A stretch of 64,000 bases of DNA from Apostichopus japonicus. Its lineage: Eukaryota; Echinodermata; Holothuroidea; Aspidochirotida; Stichopodidae. Below are positions 23,210 to 34,750 of the stretch, in pieces. Every line of letters begins with the position of its first letter. Within the stretch, counting starts at the first letter, position 1. The notes beneath the pieces are model-generated. The model was given only the letters and a program-made list of their open reading frames with translations, searched no databases and was not told where the DNA came from. A program made the translations under genes and the position numbers. The stretch spans positions 4,125,264 to 4,189,263 of the forward strand of contig NC_092583.1 of NCBI RefSeq assembly GCF_037975245.1. The letters run 5' to 3'.

Positions 23210-24367
23210 TTACACCCTACTTTCAGTGGGAAGAGGTGGGTCCCCAGGTTCTCTTACGTCCTCTCTCGCCTCTTCTTCACTCTCTGTGTTCATTTTATCC
23301 TGCTGCTCACCAATATCCAGTTGGATGACGTCAGAGATGTGGTTTTTGTCTTCACTTCTCCGAATCTGCACAAATTTGCGGTAGGAAATCCCAATAGAGG
23401 AACTAATAATCATGAAAATACCGAGAATACTAAACAAATTTGGTGATGTACCGAGCAGGAATATATCCGCAAAGAACACCAGATATATTTCATTTACAGT
23501 TATCACAGTAACCACAACGATGTTCTCGACTGAAAGTGCGTAGGCAAATATAAGCATTGTCAAGTACCCTAAGAGGCTCACTGTGACGACCAACAGTCTC
23601 GTATCGAGACACCCAGGTATCTGCCAGTCGCGGTTTAATGTTATCGATATCGACGAGAGAGCCATGATACAGATGGAGCAATACAGGAGGGATTTTATGG
23701 GATTCGTATCTAGTTTTCCTAAGGCCCTAAACGCTACTGTGAGAAAAGCAGACGATAAGCTAGCACAGAGGGCGCTCATTGCTGGCAAGAGCGTCGATGC
23801 ACCTTCGTTGCCATGTGACCCAAAGAGAAACGGTGGACGAATTATCAAGATGATACCAATTATTGTAATGGCGACCATAATAGCTTCGAACCATCTTAGA
23901 GGTTCCTTTAAGAAGATCCTTCCGAATAAAGCGCTAAACGCGATGTACCCGTATACAATGGCAGCAGCGTCCCCTGTGGGCATATTTTGATACGCATAGT
24001 AGAGAGTCCAAACTACTACGGAACTTGATACTCCTTGCACAGCTAGTCCCCGAAATTCTTGGCGAGATGTCGGTTTCATCTCGATTCCAAGAACAATGAG
24101 TAATATCAAACTAACTGCACAACTACAAAAGCCTCTTGCAAATACAAGTTGCGAAGAGTTGGCTGTGCCCTGAACGAAAGTGACCAAAATTGTTACTACA
24201 GAGCTTAAACAAGCCACCAAAAACGATGCTAGTAATCCCCTGTATCGATAGATTTTCCTCCGCAATCTGATAGTGAAATTTCCATGGTTACCAATCCCTC
24301 GGTGATCGTCTTCTTCCAACTTTGTCATCGTCTGCCTATAGGTCTGTACTGCAGTATCTCGCTGCAA
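23210..24367 (-). CDS. SLC35G1-like EamA-domain transporter, 385 aa
   Basis: An intact single-exon gene for a membrane protein of the drug/metabolite transporter superfamily, SLC35G branch (SLC35G1 is also called TMEM20). Ten hydrophobic segments are seen at about residues 43-65, 73-95, 108-125, 133-152, 160-177, 193-212, 224-243, 257-277, 284-304 and 311-329, forming two EamA repeats. Family motifs visible are RYRGLLASF at the first helix, YYAYQNMPTGDAAAI at 123-137, LFGRIFLKE at 147-155, IIRPPFLFG at 175-183 and NEIYLVFFADIFLLGT at 292-307. The tails are polar and the C-tail is acidic. Length is close to human SLC35G1 (about 365). The ATG chosen is the first in frame. Substrate unknown. It lies in an array with 41097, 56353 and the pseudogene at 6887. 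Confidence 0.9.
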   Translation of the reverse strand: MQRDTAVQTYRQTMTKLEEDDHRGIGNHGNFTIRLRRKIYRYRGLLASFLVACLSSVVTILVTFVQGTANSSQLVFARGFCSCAVSLILLIVLGIEMKPTSRQEFRGLAVQGVSSSVVVWTLYYAYQNMPTGDAAAIVYGYIAFSALFGRIFLKEPLRWFEAIMVAITIIGIILIIRPPFLFGSHGNEGASTLLPAMSALCASLSSAFLTVAFRALGKLDTNPIKSLLYCSICIMALSSISITLNRDWQIPGCLDTRLLVVTVSLLGYLTMLIFAYALSVENIVVVTVITVNEIYLVFFADIFLLGTSPNLFSILGIFMIISSSIGISYRKFVQIRRSEDKNHISDVIQLDIGEQQDKMNTESEEEAREDVREPGDPPLPTESRV

Positions 24368-24369
24368 AA

Positions 24370-25480
24370 GTTATCTAATACGATTTTTCTCTCTTGTATC
24401 TTTTCTTCTATCGGTTAACTTTTTAAGAGTAGAGTTCGTCACACATCAATGGGAAGCATGAGCAACGTGCGTACGCTGGTATGTTATCGTTCGCCAGAGC
24501 TATGCATAGTAATGTGAAATTTCCCGCATCTATTGTAAATACCTGAAGATAATGTATCAGCTCTTAAAAGTCCCGTTCGCTACCATACTTTGGACATTAC
24601 TGGACAACAACTAGCTGTGTTCCTCCTCTTCCGTCGTCTCCAATCGTCGTCTATGATAAGTGAAGGAGAACAACTAAACGAAATGAAAATGAGTACTATA
24701 CAAAAATTCATCTCCTGAAGATGAACAAATAGGTTCTCACTACAAACGGATATTGACAAGAAGAAGAATGGAACCAGGAAGGTGACACTGTGACAATGTT
24801 GCTTTGTAATTAACTAATCGAGATAACTTCACAAATCCATCTGTTCAGGCTTGAAATTGAGTTGCTTACTGCAATTCACCAAATAAACTAAATACCCACA
24901 GATATAGTTGCCAGCAGGGATACTCACGTTGATGAAAAAGCCGATTTATTGCTATTAGCAAATATCTCTGAGAGAAAAGATTGCCAATTAAAATAAGATT
25001 TTAACAACGGCATGATGTTATTATCTTAACAGCTATAAGTAGGACCAATGCAATACAATTGCGGGAATCAATCAGTTCTCTGGCTCAAAAACAAGTTCTC
25101 GACCAAGGAAGAGCATCGGTAAAACGCAATTCGGAAAATGTTGTACATATAGCCTATTGGCTTCACCGTAGTACTTCCCGTATGCAGGAATGTTTGAGCA
25201 ATTATGCTGATGCCTTGTCGTGGGCATTAGCTTACTATCGGGAAACGTACAAGGCAATAAATATCTCAGGGAGAGAGTATGGTTAATTGCTTCAGATAAT
25301 GACAATGGGATTGTGTTACCGTCTTGGCAGCTAGAAATAATATCGATGCAATACAATTGTCAACGAGGTAGCAATACAGTTGTAAACGCGGAAACAATCA
25401 ATTCCGCAGTCTATTGTAATCTCGACCGGGTAACTTTTATGTTTGTGATTTCAATTAAAGTTTTATCAGGAATACACAAT
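24370..25480. other. Upstream region of the SLC35G1-like gene
   Basis: No gene seen. ATCGATGCAATACAATTGT at about 25342 and an earlier ACCAATGCAATACAATTGC at about 25045 suggest a degenerate direct duplication of about 300 bp. Promoter elements for the gene at 23210 are not recognisable by eye. Confidence 0.35.
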
Positions 25481-25481
25481 T

Positions 25482-25800
25482 AATCATAATAATATTGAGG
25501 ATTTATAAAGCTCAGACTTATCCACCGATAACGGTGCTCAAGGCACATCACAATATTACCCCGGTCAACGATAACCTGTCAAACATAGAGACAATCCCTC
25601 TACATGGCAGCAGCTAAACAGCGCCCAGCTGACAGGTCCCCATTTATACACCCAGGGGTGAAGAGAGGCAATGGAGATAAAGTGCCTGGCCCAAGGAAAA
25701 CACTACGTAATGATCTGGCCAAGACTCGAACCAAAAATCCTTAGCTCACAAGTCCACTGCCTTAACCACTTGACCATAACGCTCTCTCCTGAACACCTCG
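25482..25800 (-). repeat. tRNA-derived SINE family 3, full-length
   Basis: On the minus strand the head reads GGTCAAGTGGTTAAGGCAGT (A-box type) with GGTTCGAGTCTTGGCC (B box) about 40 bp on. A conserved body follows (CCTGGGTGTATAAATGGGGA, then GTGATGTGCCTTGAGCACCG). The tail is TTTATAAATCCTCAATATTA. It is about 315 bp. I recall similar SINEs from many marine invertebrates, but that is unverified here. Confidence 0.75.
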
Positions 25801-26480
25801 GAGAAATTATATAGCCTATGCCAGAAGATGACTCCATGTAGGGGTACTTACCCCTTAAGTAACACGTACACTAACAATATACCATGTTTATAAAAAGCCT
25901 CAGTGTTCTATATTAGTGTTATGTACGGATACACCGAACAAAGTTTGCATAATTACATAAAATACATGATCAGTTTCAGTTATTGCCAGCATTTTTGTTT
26001 TCTTTTTTTGTTATGATTTGATTAAAGGTCGGAGTATTGGAATTGGTGCCATGCTATATAGTTGGTATTAGCAAGTCCACTCGATAACAAGAGTTGTCTA
26101 TTACTTTATGTACTGTAGGCTATACTCTATACGTAAAATAACTGTAATTAATTGGTATACTGCTAAATAAATGCACATACAAGTTGCATTAGGACAATAG
26201 TAGCACAGAACCAGAAATGTGATTTATTCATAATCGCAAATGAGAAGATGTTTAAAAGTAATGTTACAGATAGTTGATATATAAGTATACTAAAACATGA
26301 AGGAAGGGTTCAAAAATTGAGCAAAGTAACAACAAATTCAGATACTTCCGAGTCTCGTTAAAGATAAAACTACAAATTGTCTCTAAACAGATCAATTTTT
26401 ACTATCATACTAAAATTATTTCCAATATGCTTACAAGTTTGTTCACATCAGTTAGTCACTAGTTGTTGACGACAAGTATA
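25801..26480. other. Anonymous AT-rich sequence
   Basis: No gene or element recognised. Confidence 0.4.
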
Positions 26481-26484
26481 AAGT

Positions 26485-26692
26485 CTCGATATTTTATTTT
26501 TTATTTATTTTTTAGTTGTTGTTCTCTTTTCTAATTGTAAAGTTCTGTATTTTTTCAGGGAGAGTTAATACCCGATAAGCCTTATAGGTTTCTTTTAGTG
26601 CACTTCCTTTTACGAGTTTTGTTTTTTATCTCCTTCTACGTTATATGTCATACTTATGTTGTGATAGAACAAAAAAATAAATCAAATCAATT
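26485..26692 (+). mobile_element. LINE 3' untranslated end
   Basis: T-rich sequence, a short stem-like region around GCCTTATAGG, a CACTTCC block and an A-rich terminus CAAAAAAATAAATCAAATCA. The layout matches the 3' end of the LINE at 21720-22380. No coding part remains. Confidence 0.45.
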
Positions 26693-26859
26693 CTGTAGCC
26701 GGTATTAGCCAGTTGGTATTGGATGACGTGCAGTATGAGCTACCGAAGATACATATACACGGAATATGATATGTTGTGAAGACCTCTTCTCGTGTTGTAT
26801 TCTGTAAATAGATACTTGCACAATTTGGTTTGTTTTCTTCTGTATTTTATTTGTTAACC

Positions 26860-26935
26860 TGAAATGCAGAATCTTTAAAAGACTAGAAACGTTCGGGGCG
26901 CCTGAAATGCAGAATGTTTTAATGGACTCATCTAT
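26860..26935. repeat. 45-bp direct duplication
   Basis: CCTGAAATGCAGAATCTTT and CCTGAAATGCAGAATGTTT occur about 45 bp apart. A related CATGAAATTCAGAATATTT closes the minisatellite at 27083-27330. Confidence 0.5.
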
Positions 26936-27082
26936 TGTTTTCCTAACGTTTTACATGATTTGGTATTGAAGTAAACTTGTTGCGAAATCGTAATATAGTG
27001 TCTTCCATTTTCGAGTTGGAGAAAAAGAGACAGGTGTTAACAATTATCTCAATGTCTCAATAATTCATACTTTGTCTTAAAT

Positions 27083-27330
27083 TTCTTCTGTATTTTATTT
27101 CTTAATAATCTACAATTATCTCAAAATGTCTCAATAATTATGATTTTTATCTCAACTTTCTTCTGTACTTTATTTCTTAATAATCTACAATTATCTCAAA
27201 ATGTCTTAATAGTTCTTATTTTGTCTCAACTTTCTTCTGTATATTTATTTCTTAATGCTCTCAACTTTCTTCAGTATTTTATTTCTAAACAATCTTCAAT
27301 CCGACTCCATGAAATTCAGAATATTTAAAA
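27083..27330. repeat. 75-bp tandem repeat, three copies plus a part copy
   Basis: Units begin TTCTTCTGTATTTTATTTCT at about 27083, 27158 and 27232, followed by CTACAATTATCTCAAAATGT. A fourth, truncated copy starts near 27266. The unit is AT-rich and non-coding; the frame at 27140-27328 is an artefact. Confidence 0.75.
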
Positions 27331-29460
27331 GCCTGTTGTCCCATGAAGCTATTAACGAAAAACAGCTCCATGGTTGTTCATAGTGTATGTGAGTCTAATC
27401 ATTGTTCTTGCGTAGTTTGTAGAGCGGCTGTATATGATTCTAAAGCTCCTTCTATAATTCTCGAGCTCACTTTATTGTGCCAATGTTACGGTACATCGAA
27501 TCCACAAAACCACTAGCCTTGGCCTATTGTTGGTGAAGGCAGTAGACCTTTAAGCTCTAAGCCGGCTACGAAGTGTAAATGATGCGGGTTATTCTGCAAT
27601 CGTGCCGTTATTTTAATACATGGGGTCCAAGTATATGAACCATGGATAGATTCACTCAGGACACCTTGTGTATTAGGCCATCAGCTGAAGCTCAAAATGT
27701 GGCTGTAAAATCAGTTTCGTTCCAGCAACACCGGGTCTAGACTTTTAATGCATTTTTGGGTAGTTTAATGCATCACAAACATTATATCAAAAGTTCTCCA
27801 AAAAATTTCCTGCAGTATTTTTGTAAGAAACCCTTGAAATTGGGTATGTTATGTAGACATTACGTGCTACGATGCTATGTATTAGGAACACATATGCTAA
27901 CGTTAGATTTGGTACAGTGGTACATACATACCACTCTTTTCTTATATGTTAAATTACGACTGATATATTTTTCTTGTATAATAGTTGGGTCAGGGTTACA
28001 AGAATGGTGGAAGAGGATTCTGGTGTAAGGGTCAGTGAGGGTTGTTTTCAGGCATTACAAGTTGTGCCCCCCCCCCCCCCCCCTCCATTTTCGCCAAAAT
28101 GGTAAAAAATCACATTTTCAACTTTGAAATATGAAATACAATTTTTGCACATTATAACTTAAGGGTTTTAATTATAAAAATGTACCACTTTTAATAAACT
28201 CAGATATAATGCTTTGTAATAAATCAAATATTTTTAGATTTTCCCCCTGTTATGAATGCATTTCGTCTGTGCATGTATGCGTAAATATACACATATAATG
28301 AAAAGTTCCTCTCCATAATTGTTACACTCCCCATCCAAACTGTTTTACAAATGCGATCCCCTCCCCCTCTACTTTACATGTAGCTAAATCCCTAGTTACA
28401 ATGAGATGTACCAATGCCCCAAGACCAGTGAGCTATTTCTTTTGTATAAATCAATATATAAGTTGGCACACTAAGACGTCATGGCATATCGTAGATGTGA
28501 AATAAAGTTATAGTCGGTATATATCCGTTACCTTAGTACTCTTTCTACAGTCTTCTGCAAAACTAGGTACTTTCTCCTTGTTACTGAAACGACATGTTTA
28601 TAATTCGTATTCCTGCAAAAAGAGTTTCCAAGGGAGTTAACGTATAAAAGAAAAGATCGACAAGGTTTCGAATGGTATTTTGAATAATAATAGTTCTATA
28701 TTCTACAAATAATATGAATCATAAAGGTGAATGGTACAAATAAGTGAATAACGAAGACAGTTAACTTAAGCCCCAGATAGAAAGAAATAATGTATCTATT
28801 AAGACTGGGTCGATACACTCAATGGTGTAGTAGAGCTGGGCCTTTGCGATGATTCAAGATACAGGTTCTTCATCAAAAGGCGCGGCGCGGAATTAATAAG
28901 TGATTAAAAGTTCATCCAAGGACAGTTGTACTAGTCTTAACAGTATCCACTTCAATTCACTGTATGGTAGTCAGATATGGTATGGAAAAGGGAAAGTCTA
29001 TTCCGTAGTAGAGGTGAAGATAATTAGATGAAATAAAAGTCACTAAAGACTTGAATATCCTTCAGTCAAAACTTGAACAGATGCACAGAACATATTAACA
29101 ATATGAATAAAACAGGTAACGAAATGTTACGGCAAACAATAAAGAACCGTGATATTGGAACAGGGTCAGGGGATATGTGAATATGCAAGAGGTAAAGCAT
29201 GCCCATAACACCCTCCTCCCCCCTCCCCTCTCAAAAAAAAGTGTGATTTGAAGAAAATGTGGATATTTATCAAAGGTGTCTGGTAGGTAGGGTAATCTAC
29301 GTAAAACTACTAATAGCTAAAATGAATATATGAATAAGATCATGTTTTCTGGTTCCTTTAAACTCTGGGGAACAAAATAATGACAACATGACTTTGAAAA
29401 AGTTAACCCTCTTCACAAACTTCAAACTTGATTAAAATTTCAGACTAAGATATCAAGATT
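27331..29460. other. Long anonymous stretch with a 17-bp C-run
   Basis: A C-run of 17 lies at about 28067-28083. GTTCCAGCAACACCGGGTCTAGAC near 27720 resembles GCAATAGCAACACCGGGTGAG near 37600. No gene recognised. The frame at 27756-28028 has no domain I know. Confidence 0.35.
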
Positions 29461-29468
29461 TAACACCA

Positions 29469-31411
29469 TCACAGTTCATCCTCCAAATCATCTTCCCCTG
29501 CATCAACAATCTCAACATCTTCTTGGAAGTTGCTGCAATTTCTATATTTACATAGGTCTGTACACTGTAGTTGTGCATTCATTCAGGAACATCTTCCTTT
29601 AAGACATTTGCCGACTCTACAGCTACTGCTGACACACTGAAGCAAAACATCTGGGTCAGGTGGCTTCGTCATCCAAGTGATTATAAGGTCATCATTTTCA
29701 AGTTTCCATCCATGTCCCTCTGGTGAGAGTGCATCAATCCTTTGCTGCAATGCCCTACTGTGAATAGCAGCCTGGTTGGTGCAGCGCTTGACATGCTGGA
29801 TCAGAGCATCTTTTGTTGGTGGTAAACTCTGCTCTGAGGAGGAGATGAACAGAACACCTTGTACCATGAAATTGGATATTTTTGAGTCTCACATTTTATG
29901 ATGGGGTACCAATATAATTACAATTCAGCTAGAAATATGTTGCAAATTACTTTAATAATTTCAATGGAAAGATTAACCTGATATTGCATCTCAAAGCGTT
30001 TAGAGAATTTTTTAATTTTCCTTGGGGGAGGACCCCCATATTCCAAAAGTCCTAGATCCACCCCTGAACACTCAATGAACCACACATTGAATAGAGTACT
30101 TTACCTTTCAAGATCTGTATGTCTTCCTTGTCAAGAATTGTATCTAGTTTCTTCAACATAGAGAGTGGTACCTCACTCCAATGGCAACACGGTCTTTTCC
30201 TCTAATATTCGTAAAATCTGAACTCATCTTTTTTCCGCTCTGCTGCTTGTCGAAGCAATACCTTAATAAAATGAAATAAAAAAAGCAAATTGTTTTGCAT
30301 TTTCTGTTGATCAAAATGTAAGTTTGAACAAATAAGAACTAAGACAATTTTATTTATATACCATGTGATCTGCTCATCTTCTATGGACAAACAAAGACAC
30401 ATTCAAATTTTGCAAACCAGTGTCATGCAAAAAAGAATTAAAACAGACTTTTTTTGACAGTACAGTACATTATCTCTTAATGTTATGGTTTAAATTATAC
30501 AATGGTAGATTATATCTGTTACTAATAATAAAGGAGACAGATACTTGTTCATTTTGGTAAAGCTAGACAGGCTGACCATAAGACCTTGCAAACCTAACCT
30601 TATTGCACCTTTGTTACACTTATTTTTCTAACTAATATAATATCTCTATCATTCAAATAAAGGGCCACAGTAAGAAAACTATGAAGCCTGTATTTAACAC
30701 TTAGGCTAGTGCCCAGATGGAGAATTTGAAACAAATTTCCGTTCCTACCACCATATAACAAAACAAATCAGATGACCATGCCACTAATTATATTTTGTTC
30801 AGGTCCAACACTGTGCCCTTTGACTTGGATTATATCCCTTAAGAGCTACTGATCTTGCATTATGCAACTTCTCTTAACACTTCAACTATGCCACAGAAGT
30901 ACAAGTAGAGTCGTGTAGTATGCTTAGGCTTACCTCCATCGAAAGTCTCTGCCTGCTGCAGCTTGTCCCGTTTGCAACGCCTAGTAATGTATTGTTTCTT
31001 TTCCCACATATAATAAATTGAACAGGCAATACACCAGAGCTTCTGCTTGGTTTCCTCGATCTTTCCGTCAATTCTTCGTTTAAAATCATATGGGGTCTCC
31101 TCTGGAACTGTCCGTTTTCTTGCAGCAATGTGCTTGCTATCAATGAACCGCCTGTAACACTTATCGTGGAACCCCATCATACTATGCTGTTGAACACACG
31201 CTTGATTGTAGTAGGCCATGGAGTAATCAGTAGTACGGCGATATCACTGTCTCCGCCGCTGAGATTAAGCCAATCTTTAGCGCAGGAAGTAACTTTAGTC
31301 CATCGTTTATTCGTCGGTGCCTTGAATGCTTCAAATTTTACAGATTCAATGTGCACTGAACACTGTAGATTTCCGTGTGTCGGAGACTGACTAGCGCCCG
31401 TGGGAGCCGCC
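29469..31411 (-). pseudogene. Uncharacterised Cys-tail protein gene, three exon-like blocks, damaged
   Basis: Block 1 (31411-30934) starts MAAPTGASQ, has KRWTKVTSCAKDWLNLSG, then shifts frame to GFHDKCYRRFIDSKHIAA. It ends at a donor-like GGAG|GTAAGCC. Block 2 (30261-30105) follows a pyrimidine tract and AG. It reads LLRQAAERKKDEF, then in another frame GKDRVAIGVRYHSLC, and ends at AAG|GTAAAG. Block 3 (about 29889-29469) reads SLPPTKDALIQHVKRC, EGHGWKLENDDLIITWMTKP and a Cys-rich tail CRVGKCLKGRCS, then TGA, then more tail (LQCTDLCKYRNC) to a final stop. From memory these motifs match a large uncharacterised family predicted in cnidarians, echinoderms and fish. Function unknown. Two internal frameshifts and a TGA suggest a decayed copy; sequencing error could explain some. 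Confidence 0.55.
30010..30066 (-). repeat. Solo hAT-like end inside an intron
   Basis: On the minus strand this begins CAGGGGTGGATCTAGGAC, then a short inverted GGGGGTCCTCCCCC. It looks like one terminus of a CAGGGGNGG element. No partner end was found. It lies between exon-like blocks 2 and 3 of the gene at 29469-31411. Confidence 0.5.
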
Positions 31412-31419
31412 ATGTTTGT

Positions 31420-32170
31420 TGTTTTCTACAAAGATTGCACACAGAACTCATGGCTCATTGGACAATACATATCACATGGTACAGATATCTCACTGGCGCA
31501 CAACTTTTGAACGTAAAACGGCAAGTTTCTTAACATACGCAATAAAAAATATAGTTCGATCTTTCGAGCGGAATTGCAAAAAAACTGCAGGAAAGTACAT
31601 GGAGAACTTTTGGATCATTAATCTTAATTAATTTATGTATTCAATGCTGTAGAGAAATTTTAGACCCGCAGTTGCTGGAACGAAACAAGCGAATTTCGAC
31701 CTTCAGCTGATGGCCTATATGGTGTGTTTAAATAGTTTGGTACAGTTAGCACTTACCGTTAAGGATACGTAGTTTTGCATTGCCACGGTCTGTCCCACGG
31801 CCATATCCGTGGAAACGACACCCATGAACTACAATACAGTTGAGTCAATTCAAAATGATTTATTTTAGCCTAAGTAAATTTGTACAAATAGACTCACCCA
31901 ATCGGAAACCGATGTAAGATTTGAACGAGGACATAAGAAAACAAAACAGGTACCAATCCACAGACTCAAGAGGACCCCCTTCGATCCACCTCCACACATA
32001 TACTCCCCCCCCCCCCCTTCCTCCCCATCCCCATTGCTTCTCATCCTTCCCGTAAGTTAATTTTGTTAGAGCACTTCGTTGTCAACGACTCCCGTGTGAG
32101 AGTATTGCTAATACAAAATACTAGGTTTCATTAGTAAAGTGCACAACTGGAATATAGGCCTACGCCAACA
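31420..32170. other. Anonymous sequence with a C-run
   Basis: It includes the 5' flank of the locus ending at 31411. A C-run lies near 32006-32017. TCAGCTGATGGCC around 31703 also occurs in inverse near 27680. No gene recognised. Confidence 0.35.
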
Positions 32171-32180
32171 TATATACCGA

Positions 32181-32372
32181 GTCACTCCAAGATTAATGTA
32201 TGTCGTCCAGTTACAGAGTTGTTGACAATTGACAATTCATAATCATGGACGTTAAATATGAATGTAAGAGACTGACTTCGGTCAGCTTGCCGCTTTGATG
32301 AGCCAATGGGGCTTCTTCGCGAGTTCCTGCTTGCAGGAGGATCTAAAAATACATACACACATACATACATAC
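32181..32372 (+). repeat. tRNA-SINE family 1, 5'-truncated copy
   Basis: It shares the body of the SINEs at 48938, 56105 and 58668: GTCACTCCAAGATTAATGTATG, TTGACAATTGACAATTCATA, GACTGACTTCGGTCAGCTTG and GCAGGAGGATCTAAAA, then a (CATA)n tail. The tRNA-like head is missing. It is the only plus-strand copy. Confidence 0.75.
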
Positions 32373-32374
32373 CC

Positions 32375-34440
32375 CCATATACCTACGTACTTTGATGTGA
32401 CGTTGTCGCTAATCTTCGAGCCCTTGGGTCACCACAAGATGGCTATCTCATTGAATGATAGCAATGTACTCTACCATCACGGTGAAACTGTAACGATTAC
32501 TATTACAGCGATCGTTAACAGTCTTATAGAGAGCCACTATTCATTCAATTGTAAGAAACACGACTAAACTTATCAACGAAAGTATCCGTAGTTCTTATTG
32601 AAGTAAAGTGCAAAGGAGCTATTGTATTACGTCATGCTTATTCACTTTGCAGTTTTTCCACTGATGCATATAACCACTAGAGCTTATCGGTTCGTGTTTA
32701 CGATGACCACGTATAAAGACAGCGGACATGGCCTAATGGTTCTTGGTAAACATTAACCTCAATTGTCGGGTGGTACAGCTGAATATAGTGTCCGGGCATC
32801 CGTTAGGATGACTTCTTATGGACAACAATAGAGCCGTTCATTTAAGTTTGAATTTGACTTTGCTTCTCAGCGCCCGGTTTGGAAACTCCGCACCCGGTCT
32901 CAAAACTGCGCGCCTGGTTTGAAAGTTGAGCGCCTAACTTAACTAGCCAGCTGAGGTTACTTCTCAACACTTCACAGTGGCGATGTGTTCGGTATCTCCA
33001 TAGTTCATGCACTTATCTACTTTTATTTTTAGTGTAAAAGTCATTTTTGGTCCAACAAATGAAGGTCAAACCAGTAGAAATCATGTAGGGAGCCTAGGAA
33101 CTCCTCCTATAGGGTTTCAAACATAAGTGTTATTTTAGCTGGAATGATCGGGCTTATACTTCGATCAAATATTTTCCATTGATGTCTGATTGAGCAATTT
33201 CCTTGGGTTAGACTTCAAAATGAATATATATATATATACTGAAGCGTGTCGAAATAACCGTCTTTGTTCATTTGTCAAGGGTCAGCGTTTATGGATTAGG
33301 ACAAAGGTACTGGTTACAGGATACATATAAACTGTATTGCCAGTGGCCTACCAGCCGAATTAGGATACTAAAAAGCAGGCAAATCAAGGCCTTGAGCAAA
33401 ATTCTTCAGCAATACTGATGAGGCTCGTCAAGTATTTTGTTTAAAAGTATATATGTATACGGAACAATGCTTAGTCTCAACGTGGAACCAAATCACTGCA
33501 GATTACAGCTACAAACTGTTAATTTCTCTCTGTTTGAAATTCAACTGTTCCCAGCAGAGATATACCGCGTAGAGATAACCATTTTTATCAGATATTATAC
33601 TATATATGACGTCAGCAAGTATTACAAGACTGTACACTTATATAATAGGCCGTTCCTACGAACGCGGGCTTGCTTCACCCTTGATCGACCTATCGAGGGG
33701 AGGGCAAATTGCTCAACTCTTTTTCTGCGTGGGAACGGGACTAGCCCGAGCTTGACCAAGCCCCTCATGAGAGGTGGGGTTAGGACAGCTTAGCCCGGGT
33801 AAACGTTGACCAATGTAAATAAACATTTAACTTGAGGTGTAAAAGTTCCGATGGATTTTATCAGTTGTGGTTTCCGCCGCTTGCTTATTTCAGTATCGAC
33901 ATAAACTGTGATGTATCTTCTAAAATTGGTTGTGTGTACAAAGGACCAGTGCAGTGAGAATGAAGGAATTACGTAAGGCATAGCTGAGTAGTACACAGTG
34001 TAGTTGCCCGCATATATCCGCATACATACAGTATAAAGTTTCAGCTGCTGTCTTGAAGACGTCCAGATAATCGGCAAAGCCCATTATTATTATTAACGAT
34101 ATTTTCCTGTACAACATGTCGCAGGAGACTGAGCATGCAAAGTATGTGGTCGGACGATGAGGTAACCAAGGTTTTGTCACGATAACCGTAAAGCGTTTAG
34201 TCTATACGCCATAACTTCTTTGACGCAATACTAGCAAAGTACACTGATAGTGGAATTTCTTGTTGCCAGCTTGCCAAGAAAAGTTTTTACATCAATGTCA
34301 ATGAAAATGGTACAGTATAAAATAAGTGCGGACACCTAGTTGCAACAAAACATTTTGCACCATGTCTCGAGCCTAACCATTTTGTGTTAGGGGTTAAATA
34401 TTTCTTCTGGGTAAAGTGTGCAAATATTTTTTTCCAGAGT
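32375..34440. other. Long anonymous stretch
   Basis: A short degenerate tandem repeat of GCGCCYGGTTTGAAA type lies at about 32870-32940 and a (TA)n tract near 33222-33240. The frame at 33437-33793 has no recognisable domain. Confidence 0.35.
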
Positions 34441-34604
34441 TGTTGAAACGTTTTTATGAACACAAATAACAATAAAAGATGAGTAGTATACAGAGTCAAG
34501 AAAAAACAAGGTGGTGGAGGAGGACTGAAATAGCATTAGCTTGTACGAGCAGTCAAAACCTTAAACAAGTTATACAGTACAGATAAAAACACAATACAAC
34601 AATA

Positions 34605-34750
34605 GAGGAAGAGAACAAAGGCAAAAAACAAATGTAATTAACAACTTACAAGCAATAATGATTCACAAAAAACAAAGACAATTAACAACTAACAAGCAAT
34701 AATGATTCACAAAAAGCAAAGATAATTGACAACTTACAAGCAATATTGCT
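34605..34750. repeat. 44-bp tandem repeat in LINE 3' UTR
   Basis: The phrase CAAGCAATAATGATTCAC recurs at 34649 and 34693, and as CAAGCAATATTGC at 34737, giving a 44-bp period. It lies in the 3' untranslated part of the LINE at 34450-37320. Confidence 0.75.

Noticed and set aside
23583..23990. 135-codon plus-strand frame
   Set aside because: It is the antisense shadow of the SLC35G1-like gene at 23210-24367. The plus frames at 41242, 41656, 56429, 56487 and 56828 are likewise shadows.
29583..29600. Selenocysteine at the TGA after GRCS
   Set aside because: No SECIS-like structure was recognised, and nearby frameshifts point to decay. Nonsense mutation is simpler.
33437..33793. 118-codon plus-strand frame
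   Set aside because: No recognisable domain, AT-rich codon use like the surroundings, and no support for transcription in the sequence.
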